Shown: positions 16,254 through 24,456 of the stretch, piece after piece
Layout: each line of letters begins with the position of its first letter
Position numbering within the stretch: position 1 is the first letter of the stretch
Assembly: GCA_035604335.1 (NCBI GenBank)
Contig: DATNIT010000044.1
Coordinates: 1 to 38,511, forward strand
Length of the DNA stretch: 38,511 nt
Reading direction: 5' to 3'
From: DASZHJ01 sp035604335
GTDB lineage: Bacteria; Pseudomonadota; Alphaproteobacteria; ATCC43930; CGMCC-115725
Position numbers and translations under genes: made by a program
The notes under the pieces: model-generated
Told to the model about the DNA's origin: nothing
The model's database searches: none
What the model saw: the letters and a program-made list of their open reading frames with translations, nothing else

Positions 16254-16817
16254 ATGCGGCGGTGGTTCGTGCTCAAAGGTTTGTTGCTGACCGGCTCGGC
16301 GCTGGCGGTCGGCTCGGCGAGTGGAGGGACGGCTTTGGCTTGCAATCCGTCTGTGATCGTCAGCGGCCCTGGATCCTCGGGCGGCATCAGTAACAACGGC
16401 GACATCGACTGCGTCGTGGTCAAGGACCACGCCGTGGTGAACGGCGACGTCACGAACGAGCCCGGCGGGACCATCGGGGCCACGGGATCGCCTCAGCAGA
16501 CGGGCATTGCCGTGCACGACGCCACGATCAACGGGGCGATCGTCAACCGCGGCGTGATCAGCACGACCGGACCCGCGATCAGTGTCACGGGAAAATCCGC
16601 GGTGACCGGCGGCATCCAGAACGACGGCGATGCCACGGTCAATGGCGGCAGCGCCGCCGGCAACGCGCGGGGCATTTCAGTCACGGGCGCGTCCATGACC
16701 GGCGGCATCACCAACACCGGCACCATCATCGTGACCAGCGGAAAGGGACGCGCCGTCGGCATCGGCGTCGGCGGGTCTTCGCCAAGCGCCACGCCACCCC
16801 AGGAGCCCCAGCAATAG
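16254..16817 (+). CDS. Small secreted repeat protein, mini version of the large repeat protein
   Basis: 187 residues from ATG at 16254 with GAGGA about 9 nt upstream; a TTG at 16248 would add two residues. Residues 1-29 are a signal peptide (MRRW, hydrophobic core, TALA before Cys30). Cys30 and Cys53 (in I-D-C-V-V-V) followed by N-E-P-G-G-T-I match the module C-x15-C...N-S-P-P-G-T-I of the large protein at 1-1483. Then come three or four G-G-I-T-N-T-G-T-I-type units (clearest at 16699-16731), rich in Thr, Ser, Asn and Gly. The chain ends in a short Pro/Gln tail (P-P-Q-E-P-Q-Q), with no beta-barrel or sorting motif. It looks like a free, exported beta-helix fragment. Its place at the head of the rightward set, between two TPR-glycosyltransferase genes, makes it a candidate glycosylation substrate (inference). 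No known function is recognised. Confidence 0.72.
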   Translation: MRRWFVLKGLLLTGSALAVGSASGGTALACNPSVIVSGPGSSGGISNNGDIDCVVVKDHAVVNGDVTNEPGGTIGATGSPQQTGIAVHDATINGAIVNRGVISTTGPAISVTGKSAVTGGIQNDGDATVNGGSAAGNARGISVTGASMTGGITNTGTIIVTSGKGRAVGIGVGGSSPSATPPQEPQQ

Positions 16818-16878
16818 CGATCGCGTCACGCACTCGCTGCCGAGGTCGCGGCTCGAGGCCTCTCACGTTGCCCGGGGC

Positions 16879-18507
16879 GTGTGCGTGACCCAGCATCGGG
16901 CTTCCGGCCCCGCCGTGGCGCAGATGATGCCCGCCGAGGCCTTTCGGCAAGCCGTCTCCCTGCACCAGCTCGGTCGATTGCATGAAGCCGAGCAACTCTA
17001 CAGGGCGTTGCTCGCGAGCGTTCCGGAGCACGCCGACGCGCAGAACAACCTGGGCCACCTGCTCGAGACGCTCAACCGGCCCGAGGAAGCGGTTCGCCAT
17101 TACGCGAAAGCAATCGAGATCAGGCCGGATTTTCCGGAGGCGTTCCTCAACCTCGGCAACGCACTGCAAGCGCTCGGCCGCCATGACGAGGCGATCGCCC
17201 GCTACGCGAGCGCGCTCAGGCTCAAACCGAATTTTCCCGAGGCATTGCTCAACATCGGCAATGCGCTGCAGGCGCTCGAGCGCAATGCGGAAGCGGTGGC
17301 GCCGTACGAGAGAGCAATCGCGCTCAGGCCCGACTTCGCCGAAGGGCATTACCATCTTGCCTGCGCGCTCGAGAAACTCGACCGTCGCGACGACGCCATC
17401 TCGCATTATGAGAGAGCGATCGCGGTCAAACCGGACTATCCGCAACCCCACAACAATCTCGGCAACGTCCTGCGGGCGCTCAACCGATACGAGGACGCGA
17501 TCGCTCATTTCGAGCAGGCCTGCGCCATCAAGCCCGATTTCGCCCAGGCGCAATGGAACGAGGCGGCGGCGCGCCTCACCATCGGAGACTTCAAGACCGG
17601 CTGGCAGAAGTACGAATGGCGAAGAGTGCTGGGCGTGATCAAGCCGCGGGGACCGCAGCCCCTGTGGCTCGGCGGCGGCGATCTCCGCGGCCGCGGCATC
17701 CTGCTCTACGCGGAGCAGGGCCTCGGCGATACCCTGCAATTCGCCCGCTATGCGCCGCTCGTCGCGCGGCAGGGCGCGCGCGTCGTGCTGGAAGTGCAGC
17801 CCGAGCTGAAATCGCTGCTGACGAGCCTGCCGGGTGTCGCCACGGTTTGCGCCCGGGGAGAGACGCTCCCGCCGGTCGATTGGCAGACCCCGCTCCTGAG
17901 CCTGCCCCACGCGCTCGGAACCACTCTCGAGTCGATTCCGGCCGAGATTCCCTACCTCTTTCCCGCCCGGGAAAAGCTCGCTCAATGGCGCTCCGCAATC
18001 GACGCCCGCGGAGTGCCGACGATCGGGGTCAAATGGCGCGCGAACGAGACGACGGGATCGAACAAGTCCATTCCGCTGGAGCTGATCCGCCCGCTCCTGC
18101 TCATGCCCGGCCTTCGCTTCGTCGCGCTCGAGCGCGAGGTGCTCGACAGCGACGCCCGCGTGCTCCGGGAGCTCGGCGACGTTTTCGTACCGGGTGATCG
18201 ACTGCGGGATTTCTCCGATACGGCCGCGATCGTCGCCATGCTCGACCTCGTGATCTCCGTGGATACCTCCGTGGCTCACCTCGCGGGCGCCTTGGGGAAG
18301 CCGCTCTGGCTGCCTTTGCAGTTCGGGGCCGATTTCCGCTGGCTGCACGGTCGGGCGGACAGCCCCTGGTATCCATCGGCGCGGCTCTTTCGCCAGTCCT
18401 CGATCGGGAATTGGGCGGGTGTCGTGGCAGAGCTGACGGAAGGACTACGGCGCGTGGCGCGACAGGCCGATCCCGTCTCGCCCGCGCACCTCGCCTCGGC
18501 ACCGTAG
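16879..18507 (+). CDS. TPR-glycosyltransferase (GT9/FlmG-like), rightward paralogue
   Basis: 542 residues counted from GTG at 16879. Alternatives are GTG 16885, GTG 16915 and ATG 16924; no RBS decides, and TPR homology begins about residue 16, so the true start may be the ATG. TPR units run to about residue 250, with a more regular A-I-E-I-R-P-D-F-P-E-A consensus than in the leftward paralogues. GT-B signatures: Y-A-E-Q-G-L-G-D-T-L-Q-F at about 278-289 and S-V-D-T-S-V-A-H-L-A-G at about 459-469, then D-F-R-W-L-H-G-R-A-D-S-P-W-Y-P. It lies 61 bp after the small repeat-protein gene and 9 bp before the GT8-like gene. Its TPR part differs from the shared leftward scaffold, so it may recognise another partner. 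Confidence 0.85.
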   Translation: MCVTQHRASGPAVAQMMPAEAFRQAVSLHQLGRLHEAEQLYRALLASVPEHADAQNNLGHLLETLNRPEEAVRHYAKAIEIRPDFPEAFLNLGNALQALGRHDEAIARYASALRLKPNFPEALLNIGNALQALERNAEAVAPYERAIALRPDFAEGHYHLACALEKLDRRDDAISHYERAIAVKPDYPQPHNNLGNVLRALNRYEDAIAHFEQACAIKPDFAQAQWNEAAARLTIGDFKTGWQKYEWRRVLGVIKPRGPQPLWLGGGDLRGRGILLYAEQGLGDTLQFARYAPLVARQGARVVLEVQPELKSLLTSLPGVATVCARGETLPPVDWQTPLLSLPHALGTTLESIPAEIPYLFPAREKLAQWRSAIDARGVPTIGVKWRANETTGSNKSIPLELIRPLLLMPGLRFVALEREVLDSDARVLRELGDVFVPGDRLRDFSDTAAIVAMLDLVISVDTSVAHLAGALGKPLWLPLQFGADFRWLHGRADSPWYPSARLFRQSSIGNWAGVVAELTEGLRRVARQADPVSPAHLASAP

Positions 18508-18516
18508 GTCCGGCTC

Positions 18517-19533
18517 ATGCGTCTCAGGTTCGTGACGGGCGCGAATAGCGCGTTCTTCCCCACTCTGATGGTGTTGCTGCAGTCCTTCGCCGAGCAGATC
18601 GGCAGCCGCTTGCCCTATGTGTGCGACTATGGCCTTGCGCCGGCACAGCGGGAATTCCTGCGCCGCCGCGGCCTGCTGCTCGAGCGCTCGCCGGCGCTCG
18701 GACCACCCATGTCGCCTCTGCGGGAGAAAGCGATCCTGCACGACTATTTTCGGCACAGTGGGCTCGAGGCGACGGACGCCGATGCCGTCGTTTGGCTCGA
18801 TGGCGACCTCACGATCGTGGGCTGCTCGCTTGCCGAGATCGAAGCGGTGACAGCGGAGATGGCCAGAAGAGATGTCGAGATCGCCGCGTGTCCACAAGGC
18901 ACGATCGCGGAGCTGGTGGCAGCCTTGCGCCGCCATGGCTCGGCCGGGGCGCCCTTCGAGCGCGGCCTCGCCGAGAGCGCAATCGATACCGCGAAGCCTT
19001 ACTATTCCACCGGTATTTTCGTGTGCCGCTCGCCGAGTTTTCTCGAGCGCTGGTCGGAGACCAGCCGCGGCGCGGCGGATCAACCCGTGCTCGACCAGAA
19101 CATGTTCAACATCGTCGTGCATCGCGGCACGCGCGCGGTGCTCGCGCTCGATATCGATATCTGGCAGACCCAGGGCGACGCCATCGATCGCCTGCAAGTC
19201 GGGCCGCAGGCCGCGCGCGCAGGCAGCCCGGTGCTTCTCGACGGGCGGCCGGTCAAGGTCCTGCACGCGACATCGAGCACGATCCGTCAGCTTTTCATTG
19301 GGGCGGCATCGTTCAGGGTGAGCGATCTGGTGTTGGAGGGCGCCTTCAAGCTGCTGCGACCTCAGCCCTTGCTGGAACTGCAGCTCGGGCTGCTCGGCCG
19401 GTTCTTGATCGCGCACCGGGCGGAGCTCCTCGAGCTCGAGCTCTGCCAGCCCGCGGCGACGGCGATCGCCGGCTATTCGTTTAAGAACTTGCCTCAGCTG
19501 CCCGCTGACGCTGCGCCGGCTGCGAAAACCTGA
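18517..19533 (+). CDS. GT8-like glycosyltransferase
   Basis: 338 residues. The N-terminal part reads M-R-L-R-F-V-T-G-A-N-S-A-F-F-P-T-L, a strand-loop typical of GT8/GT-A enzymes that begin with a substrate-free nucleotide loop. A metal-binding V-V-W-L-D-G-D lies at about 92-98. Y-Y-S-T-G-I-F-V-C-R-S at about 165-175 and P-V-L-D-Q-N-M-F-N near 190-198 match the N-x-G-x-F/DQ pattern of GT8 acceptor regions. It resembles the N-terminal 270 residues of the fusion protein at 22210 (N-S/N-Y-F-x-x-L start, W-L-D-G-D, D-Q-x). The start is supported by an AGG element and a 9-bp gap after the TPR-glycosyltransferase gene. Cytosolic; donor unknown. Confidence 0.72.
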   Translation: MRLRFVTGANSAFFPTLMVLLQSFAEQIGSRLPYVCDYGLAPAQREFLRRRGLLLERSPALGPPMSPLREKAILHDYFRHSGLEATDADAVVWLDGDLTIVGCSLAEIEAVTAEMARRDVEIAACPQGTIAELVAALRRHGSAGAPFERGLAESAIDTAKPYYSTGIFVCRSPSFLERWSETSRGAADQPVLDQNMFNIVVHRGTRAVLALDIDIWQTQGDAIDRLQVGPQAARAGSPVLLDGRPVKVLHATSSTIRQLFIGAASFRVSDLVLEGAFKLLRPQPLLELQLGLLGRFLIAHRAELLELELCQPAATAIAGYSFKNLPQLPADAAPAAKT

Positions 19534-19713
19534 GCGCGAGACGCGGGACAGGCACATTTTAGGGAAATGGGACTTGCTACAATGCCGAGAATGGACTTTA
19601 AGCCCTGAAGGGTGTGCTCGATCCGGCGGCCGGGGGTGCGAGCACATGGGGTCGCGCGTCCGACTGTCGCCGGGGCGGAGACCGCCCGTTCCTCGTACCG
19701 TGTTCGCGAAAAC

Positions 19714-20853
19714 ATGCGCTTCGTTTATCTCGACCCCGTTCTGACAGACGACCTGGGATACCGCGCGATCACTTGTCGCCTCGTGCGCGAGGAATTGCGC
19801 CGCCTCGCCATTCCGGCGCGATTCTTCGCCGGCGCCGATGCGGCCCGAGAGCTGCGCGAAGACTGCGGCGTCCTGCCGCTGTTTCGGAAAACTCCACCCG
19901 ACCCGGATGCGCTCATCGGATGGCTCGTGAGCTTCGATGCCGCTGCGAAGCTGGCGGTCGAGGACATGAGTCGGATCCACGGCCTCGCGTCCGACGACCT
20001 CGTCTATCTGAACCACGCCGATCCCGCATGGCTCATGGCGATCATCATCTGGGCCGCGAACCTCGGGCCAGGCCAATTGCCGATCATGATCGTGGACATC
20101 GGCTCCGATCCCGGGCTCGAGCGTTTGGTCGGCGACAGGCGTCTCGGGCTGCGGGATCCGCGCAAGGATCCGCGTGCCATCCTTTACCGCTACGCCACCA
20201 CCCGGATGCCCAGTACGGTCGCGCGCCGGATGCGCTTGGCGACCTACGCCCCCGAGACCTCCAAGGCGTTCGGCGTGCTGCTGGGCCGCAAGGTCGAAAC
20301 CCTACCGATGGTGTTTCGCGCGACGGCCGGTCGCCGCCGGCGCGCGGGCGAGCGACCGGTGGCGGTGTCTATCTTCTCGGACGAAGCCGCAGACGCAAAC
20401 GACCCGGCGCCGCGGGTCGCGGCAAGCCTGCTGCGCGCGCGCTCGGATATCCGCCTGGAGACGTACACCGCCGCCTCGGCCCCGAGCCATCACGATGTGC
20501 TGGAGCGGTCGGATCTCGTCGTGTTGGCCTATGATCCGTCCGATCATGCGTTCTCCTATTCGAGCATGGCGGCCGAGGCGATCGCAAACGCCATTCCGCT
20601 GGTGGTACCCGAGGGCACGCCATTGGCGAGTTTGCTCCGGGAGTTCGACGGACCAGGATCGACTTTCGCCGCTTTCACGGCCGACTCCATCTCCGCGGCC
20701 GCCCACAGCGTGCTCGACCGCTTCGACTCCTGTGCGTCTGCGGCCTATGCCGCCTCCGAGCGTTGGACGCAGACGCATGGACCGGGACGAACGGTACGGG
20801 CATTGCTCGATCTGGCGGAAGCGATGACCGAAGCCGACATCGCGGGACGATAA
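19714..20853 (+). CDS. GT-B glycosyltransferase-like protein, degenerate tandem copy
   Basis: 379 residues from ATG at 19714, chosen because M-R-F-V-Y-L-D aligns with M-R-F-L-Y-L-D of the next gene; the upstream frame to 19612 looks non-native. The two proteins align along their length (for example R-I-H-G-L, G-S/A-D-P-G-L-E, D-P-R-x-x-x-R-A-I-L-Y-R-Y-A, A-N-A-I-P-L-V-V-P). In the second Rossmann half, where the neighbour has G-H-Q-R-P-E-K-G-F-E, this copy has I-F-S-D-E-A-A-D-A-N-D, and the following segment is shorter. In GT4-like enzymes that Arg/Lys pair holds the donor phosphates, so this copy may be inactive or have a partner role. A 180-bp gap precedes it; a TACAAT at 19578-19583 could be a -10. 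Confidence 0.7.
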   Translation: MRFVYLDPVLTDDLGYRAITCRLVREELRRLAIPARFFAGADAARELREDCGVLPLFRKTPPDPDALIGWLVSFDAAAKLAVEDMSRIHGLASDDLVYLNHADPAWLMAIIIWAANLGPGQLPIMIVDIGSDPGLERLVGDRRLGLRDPRKDPRAILYRYATTRMPSTVARRMRLATYAPETSKAFGVLLGRKVETLPMVFRATAGRRRRAGERPVAVSIFSDEAADANDPAPRVAASLLRARSDIRLETYTAASAPSHHDVLERSDLVVLAYDPSDHAFSYSSMAAEAIANAIPLVVPEGTPLASLLREFDGPGSTFAAFTADSISAAAHSVLDRFDSCASAAYAASERWTQTHGPGRTVRALLDLAEAMTEADIAGR

Positions 20854-20857
20854 CGCC

Positions 20858-22084
20858 GTGCGTTTCCTATACCTCGATAGCGGTTTGGTGAACGAGCTCG
20901 GCCATCACGCAAATTTCTGCCGGGCGATCACCCAGGAGTTTCGAAACAAGGGGATACCCACGATTGTCTTCGCGCATGAGAAGGTGACGCAAAGACTGCA
21001 TGACAATCTCAAAGCTAGGCCCCACTTCCGCGTATACAGCTACGATATCAATGACAACGACCGCGTCATCGCCTGGCTCAACAGCTTCGAGACCGGATCT
21101 CGAACGACGCTGGAGGATTTGCAGCGCATCCACGGGTTGGAGCCCACCGACATCGTCTACATGAACTGGGCCTGGCCCACGCCATTGATGGCGCTCATCC
21201 AATGGGCCAACGGAATTCCGCCGAGCCGGCTACCGACGATAATCGCAGAAGTGGGTGCGGATCCCGGGCTCGAGCCGATGGATCTTGAGTTACGGCCGAT
21301 CCGGCTAATGCCGCGAGATCCGCGCGCCGACTCTCGCGCGATCCTTTACCGCTACGCCGCACGGCAGATTTCACCCGGCTCGGCGCGCCGATTGCATCTC
21401 GTCACCTTCGATCGTGTCACCTCGTCGGCGTTTCAGGCGCTGCTCGATTTTCCCGTGACGACGCTGCCGATGCCGTACGCCGCGTCGACGAGCCGGCGCA
21501 GTCGCGCGGGGGCAAACCCGATCACGATTTCGGTGCTCGGTCACCAGAGACCGGAGAAGGGCTTCGAACTGATGCCGGAGATCGCGACCACGCTGCTGCG
21601 CGAGCACGCGCAGATCCGGATCCTCGCCCACAATGCCAAGCCAACCCAGATGTCGGCGGCACAGAAGGCGATGCGGCAGCTGGCCGCGAGCAACGGCCGG
21701 CTCATGCTCGAGGAAGCGGTGGCTGGACCAGCACTCTGGGCGAGCCTGCTCGAGCGCTCCGACCTGGTGGTGTGCCCCTATCACCCGGCCGTATACGCGT
21801 TCTCGCACTCCAGCGTCGCCTGCGAGAGCCTGGCCAACGCCATTCCACTCGTGGTTCCCGCGCGCACGGCGCTCGCGAGCCAGCTCGAGGATTTCGGCTC
21901 GGCCGGCGCGACCTTCGAGGCATTCACCGCGCAATCGGTGACCGCGGCCATCACGCGTGTGCTGAATGACTTCGATCGATACGCCGAGGTCGCGTACGAG
22001 GCTGCCGCACAGTGGGCGAAGACCATGGGACCGGAAAGAGTGCTGGAGGGGCTTCTTGCATTGGCCGGCGCCGGACCACCCTAG
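20858..22084 (+). CDS. GT-B glycosyltransferase (GT4/GT1-like)
   Basis: 408 residues from GTG at 20858, only 4 nt after the stop of the preceding paralogue, so the two are translated together. The N-terminal half begins M-R-F-L-Y-L-D-S-G-L. The C-terminal Rossmann half has I-T-I-S-V-L-G-H-Q-R-P-E-K-G-F-E-L at about 222-238, where the Arg and Lys are the expected donor-phosphate ligands. It also has V-V-C-P-Y-H-P-A-V-Y-A-F-S-H-S-S at about 303-318, followed by C-E-S-L-A-N-A-I-P-L-V-V-P, the E-x7-E-like donor region of GT4 in reduced form. No signal peptide. It is probably the active partner of the tandem pair. Family assignment is by fold motifs only. Confidence 0.75.
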   Translation: MRFLYLDSGLVNELGHHANFCRAITQEFRNKGIPTIVFAHEKVTQRLHDNLKARPHFRVYSYDINDNDRVIAWLNSFETGSRTTLEDLQRIHGLEPTDIVYMNWAWPTPLMALIQWANGIPPSRLPTIIAEVGADPGLEPMDLELRPIRLMPRDPRADSRAILYRYAARQISPGSARRLHLVTFDRVTSSAFQALLDFPVTTLPMPYAASTSRRSRAGANPITISVLGHQRPEKGFELMPEIATTLLREHAQIRILAHNAKPTQMSAAQKAMRQLAASNGRLMLEEAVAGPALWASLLERSDLVVCPYHPAVYAFSHSSVACESLANAIPLVVPARTALASQLEDFGSAGATFEAFTAQSVTAAITRVLNDFDRYAEVAYEAAAQWAKTMGPERVLEGLLALAGAGPP

Positions 22085-22209
22085 CCGAACGCGGCTGCGG
22101 CGCCGTCGGCACCATCGAGCAATGGGAAGATCGCAACGGTGCGCCATTGGTGACTTTTGCATCACCGCCGGGCATTTTGAGCGAGACGGACCATCCTTAT
22201 CACATTTGA

Positions 22210-24177
22210 GTGCATAATTTGGCACCTCTCGCAATCGTCTCGGCAGCCGACAGCAACTACTTCTCATTGCTGCAGGAGCTGATCGCCTCGATCCGAAACA
22301 AGCTGCAAGGACGCGCGGTTCCTCTCTACGTGTTGGACGCGGGACTGGCGCCATCGGAAAAAGCGTGGCTCGCGCAGCAACAAGCCGCCGTCGTGGCGAT
22401 CCCTTGGCCCTACGACCTCAACGTCCCGGGTCCCCAACGCGCGCTGGCGATGCGCTGCCAGATTCCGACGTTAATACCCGGGCACCATATCTATCTCTGG
22501 CTCGACGGCGATACGTGGGTCCAGGATTGGGTGGCGGTCGATATCTACCGCCGCGCAGCCGAGGAGCGGCATTTCTGCACGACCGCCGAGCTCGATCGCT
22601 CCTACGAGCTTGCCGATCTTCTTTCATGGACCGCCGGCACGTCCCGGAGGCTCTACGGCGCGGGTCTTGCCCGGCGCTTGGCTACCAAGCCGCTGCTCAA
22701 TGCCGGCGTATTCGCGGGCAGGGCCGATGCGCCTCATTGGATGGCATGGCGGCGGCGGGTCGAGGACGTGCTCGGCGTCACGGCTGCCGACTTTTTCCTC
22801 GACCAGACCGCCCTGAACCTCGTCGCCTATGTCGATTGCCTCGACATCGCGGTGCTGCCGCCGCACTTCAACTGGATCTGCCACCGGGCGCTGCCGCGCA
22901 CCAGTGCCGACGGTACGATCCTGCTCGACCCGCAGCCGCCTTACCAGCCGCTCGGCATCGTGCATTTGACCCACGGCACCAAGAAGCAAGAGTTCGCGCT
23001 GCGCACCATGGGCGGCGGCGTCGTCACCCGGTCGCTCCGCTACTCCGCAAAACCTGTGAGCACGGTTGACCCCGCGAATCCCACCGCGGTCGAGGTAAGC
23101 CTCGCGCTCGGGGACGCCGCCACCTTCTGGGCGCACCGGGCGGCGGAGCGGCTTCGGCTGGCGGTGGAGGCCGATCCGCGGAGCGTCCGCGCGCTGGACT
23201 CCTTGGGCCGCGTGTCGAATCAGGATGGCGACTACGGTCAGGCGGCTCGCGCCTTCCACCGAGCGACTGCGCTTCAACCGGACGACGGCGAGCTGCACGC
23301 TCAATTGGGCGTCATCTATTTTAAGCAAGGTCGGTGCGATGACGCCGCCGCCGCGTTTCGCCGCGCGCTCGAGATCTCTCCGGGCTCCGCGGAAATCGAG
23401 CAGTACCTAAAGTCGGCGACCGAGGCTCGGGAAATGCCAGCCGGAGATTATGTCTCGCCAGGACTCCTGCGCGTGCGGGCCGACGGGCATTTCCCGAACA
23501 TGACGCTCGGTGATCCCAAGGGACATCCTTGGCCCTATCTCCGGCAGGGATCGCCGCACAATTGGTATATCGATCGAAGGAACCGCAATATCGGCTTCGT
23601 CAGCCGCGACGAAGCCCATATCCTCTTCAACACCGCACTGAAGTTCGAGGGTATGCCGGCGCTGGAGATCGGCTGCTTCCTCGGCTTTTCGACCTGCCAT
23701 CTGGCGCTGGGCGGCGTCCGGCTCGACGTCGTCGATCCCGCTCTGCGGGATGCCAACGTCATGACCTCCGTCGGACAATCGTTGACATCCGCGGGTGTCA
23801 TGGACGCGTGCCGACTGATACCCGAGCCCAGCCCTGCCGCCGTCGAGCGGCTCGCAGACCGCGAGGGACGCCGATGGTCCCTCGCCTTCATCGACGGTGA
23901 CCACGAGGGCGAGGCGCCGCGGCGCGACGCCGAGGTCTGCGCGCACTTTCTCACTCCGGACGCCCTCGTGCTGTTCCACGATCTCCTCTCGCCGCATGTG
24001 GCGGCGGGCCTGCATTTCTTCCGTGAGCGCGGTTGGAAAACCCGGATCTACCGGACCAGCCAGATCATGGGCGTCGCCTGGCGCGGCAAGATCGAGCCGA
24101 TCACGCATATTCCCGACCCCGCCTTGTCGCCCGACCTTCCGCCGCACCTTGCAGAATGGCGAACAGGCGACGCCTGA
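22210..24177 (+). CDS. Three-domain fusion: GT8-like glycosyltransferase, TPR, SAM methyltransferase
   Basis: 655 residues from GTG at 22210 (no clear RBS; TTG 22219 possible). Domain 1 (about 5-275) is GT8-like: A-D-S-N-Y-F-S-L-L, L-W-L-D-G-D at about 96-101, K-P-L-L-N-A-G-V-F-A-G near 160-170, F-L-D-Q-T-A-L-N near 197. Domain 2 (about 300-405) holds three TPR-type units. Domain 3 (about 420-650) is a class I methyltransferase: A-L-E-I-G-C-F-L-G-F-S-T at 483-494 is the SAM-binding glycine loop, R-L-D-V-V-D-P the acidic strand, and A-F-I-D-G-D-H-E-G near 557-565 with L-F-H-D-L marks the Methyltransf_24 type. It could add and then methylate a sugar on one target. It ends the rightward glycan set. 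Confidence 0.82.
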   Translation: MHNLAPLAIVSAADSNYFSLLQELIASIRNKLQGRAVPLYVLDAGLAPSEKAWLAQQQAAVVAIPWPYDLNVPGPQRALAMRCQIPTLIPGHHIYLWLDGDTWVQDWVAVDIYRRAAEERHFCTTAELDRSYELADLLSWTAGTSRRLYGAGLARRLATKPLLNAGVFAGRADAPHWMAWRRRVEDVLGVTAADFFLDQTALNLVAYVDCLDIAVLPPHFNWICHRALPRTSADGTILLDPQPPYQPLGIVHLTHGTKKQEFALRTMGGGVVTRSLRYSAKPVSTVDPANPTAVEVSLALGDAATFWAHRAAERLRLAVEADPRSVRALDSLGRVSNQDGDYGQAARAFHRATALQPDDGELHAQLGVIYFKQGRCDDAAAAFRRALEISPGSAEIEQYLKSATEAREMPAGDYVSPGLLRVRADGHFPNMTLGDPKGHPWPYLRQGSPHNWYIDRRNRNIGFVSRDEAHILFNTALKFEGMPALEIGCFLGFSTCHLALGGVRLDVVDPALRDANVMTSVGQSLTSAGVMDACRLIPEPSPAAVERLADREGRRWSLAFIDGDHEGEAPRRDAEVCAHFLTPDALVLFHDLLSPHVAAGLHFFRERGWKTRIYRTSQIMGVAWRGKIEPITHIPDPALSPDLPPHLAEWRTGDA

Positions 24178-24191
24178 GGCGTGACGCCTCA
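24165..24191 (+). terminator. Overlapping GC-rich hairpins at the end of the glycan set
   Basis: TGAGGCG (24175-24181) pairs perfectly with CGCCTCA (24185-24191) over a 3-nt loop and includes the stop codon of the fusion gene. A competing hairpin, AGGCG/CGCCT (24165-24169/24171-24175), overlaps it. No T-run follows, so it is at best a weak or Rho-assisted terminator or an mRNA 3'-end stabiliser. A second imperfect stem lies at 24321-24329/24339-24347. The remaining gap to 24457 shows no gene. Confidence 0.35.
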
Positions 24192-24456
24192 ACCCAGACG
24201 TTGCCAGCGTCATGGCGACCGGGCCGCACGGACCTCCAGGCCGATAGATCGCGGATCGCATATGGACTTGCGGTCCTGGAGCGGGCTGAATGCGGCGATG
24301 GCGATCGATCGGCTTTGCCTGCCTGGGCCCGCCGGAACGGCCCGGGCGGGGGTTGCGGCTTGGGCATCGCGTAAGGACCTCGCGTATGGGCCTCGCGGCG
24401 ACGAGTATACGCCTGCCCGGGGCGTGCCGCCCGCTCCCTGATCGCACGGGCGTACT

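Noticed and set aside
14732..16393. 553-codon plus frame opposite the TPR-GT at 14636
   Set aside because: Antisense composition and no motif; conflicts with a well-supported gene.
16726..18348. 540-codon minus frame opposite the TPR-GT at 16879
   Set aside because: Arg/Glu-rich shadow with no domain.
19546..19583. Promoter upstream of the GT-B pair (TACAAT as -10)
   Set aside because: The -10 is good but no -35 lies at proper spacing, so it is mentioned only within the gene entry.
18445..20076. 543-codon minus frame opposite 18517-20076
   Set aside because: No motif; the plus strand genes are in tight operon order with conserved motifs.
24181..24441. 86-codon plus frame between the fusion gene and the PaaK-like gene
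   Set aside because: No RBS, Arg/Ala-rich, no homology signal; treated as intergenic.
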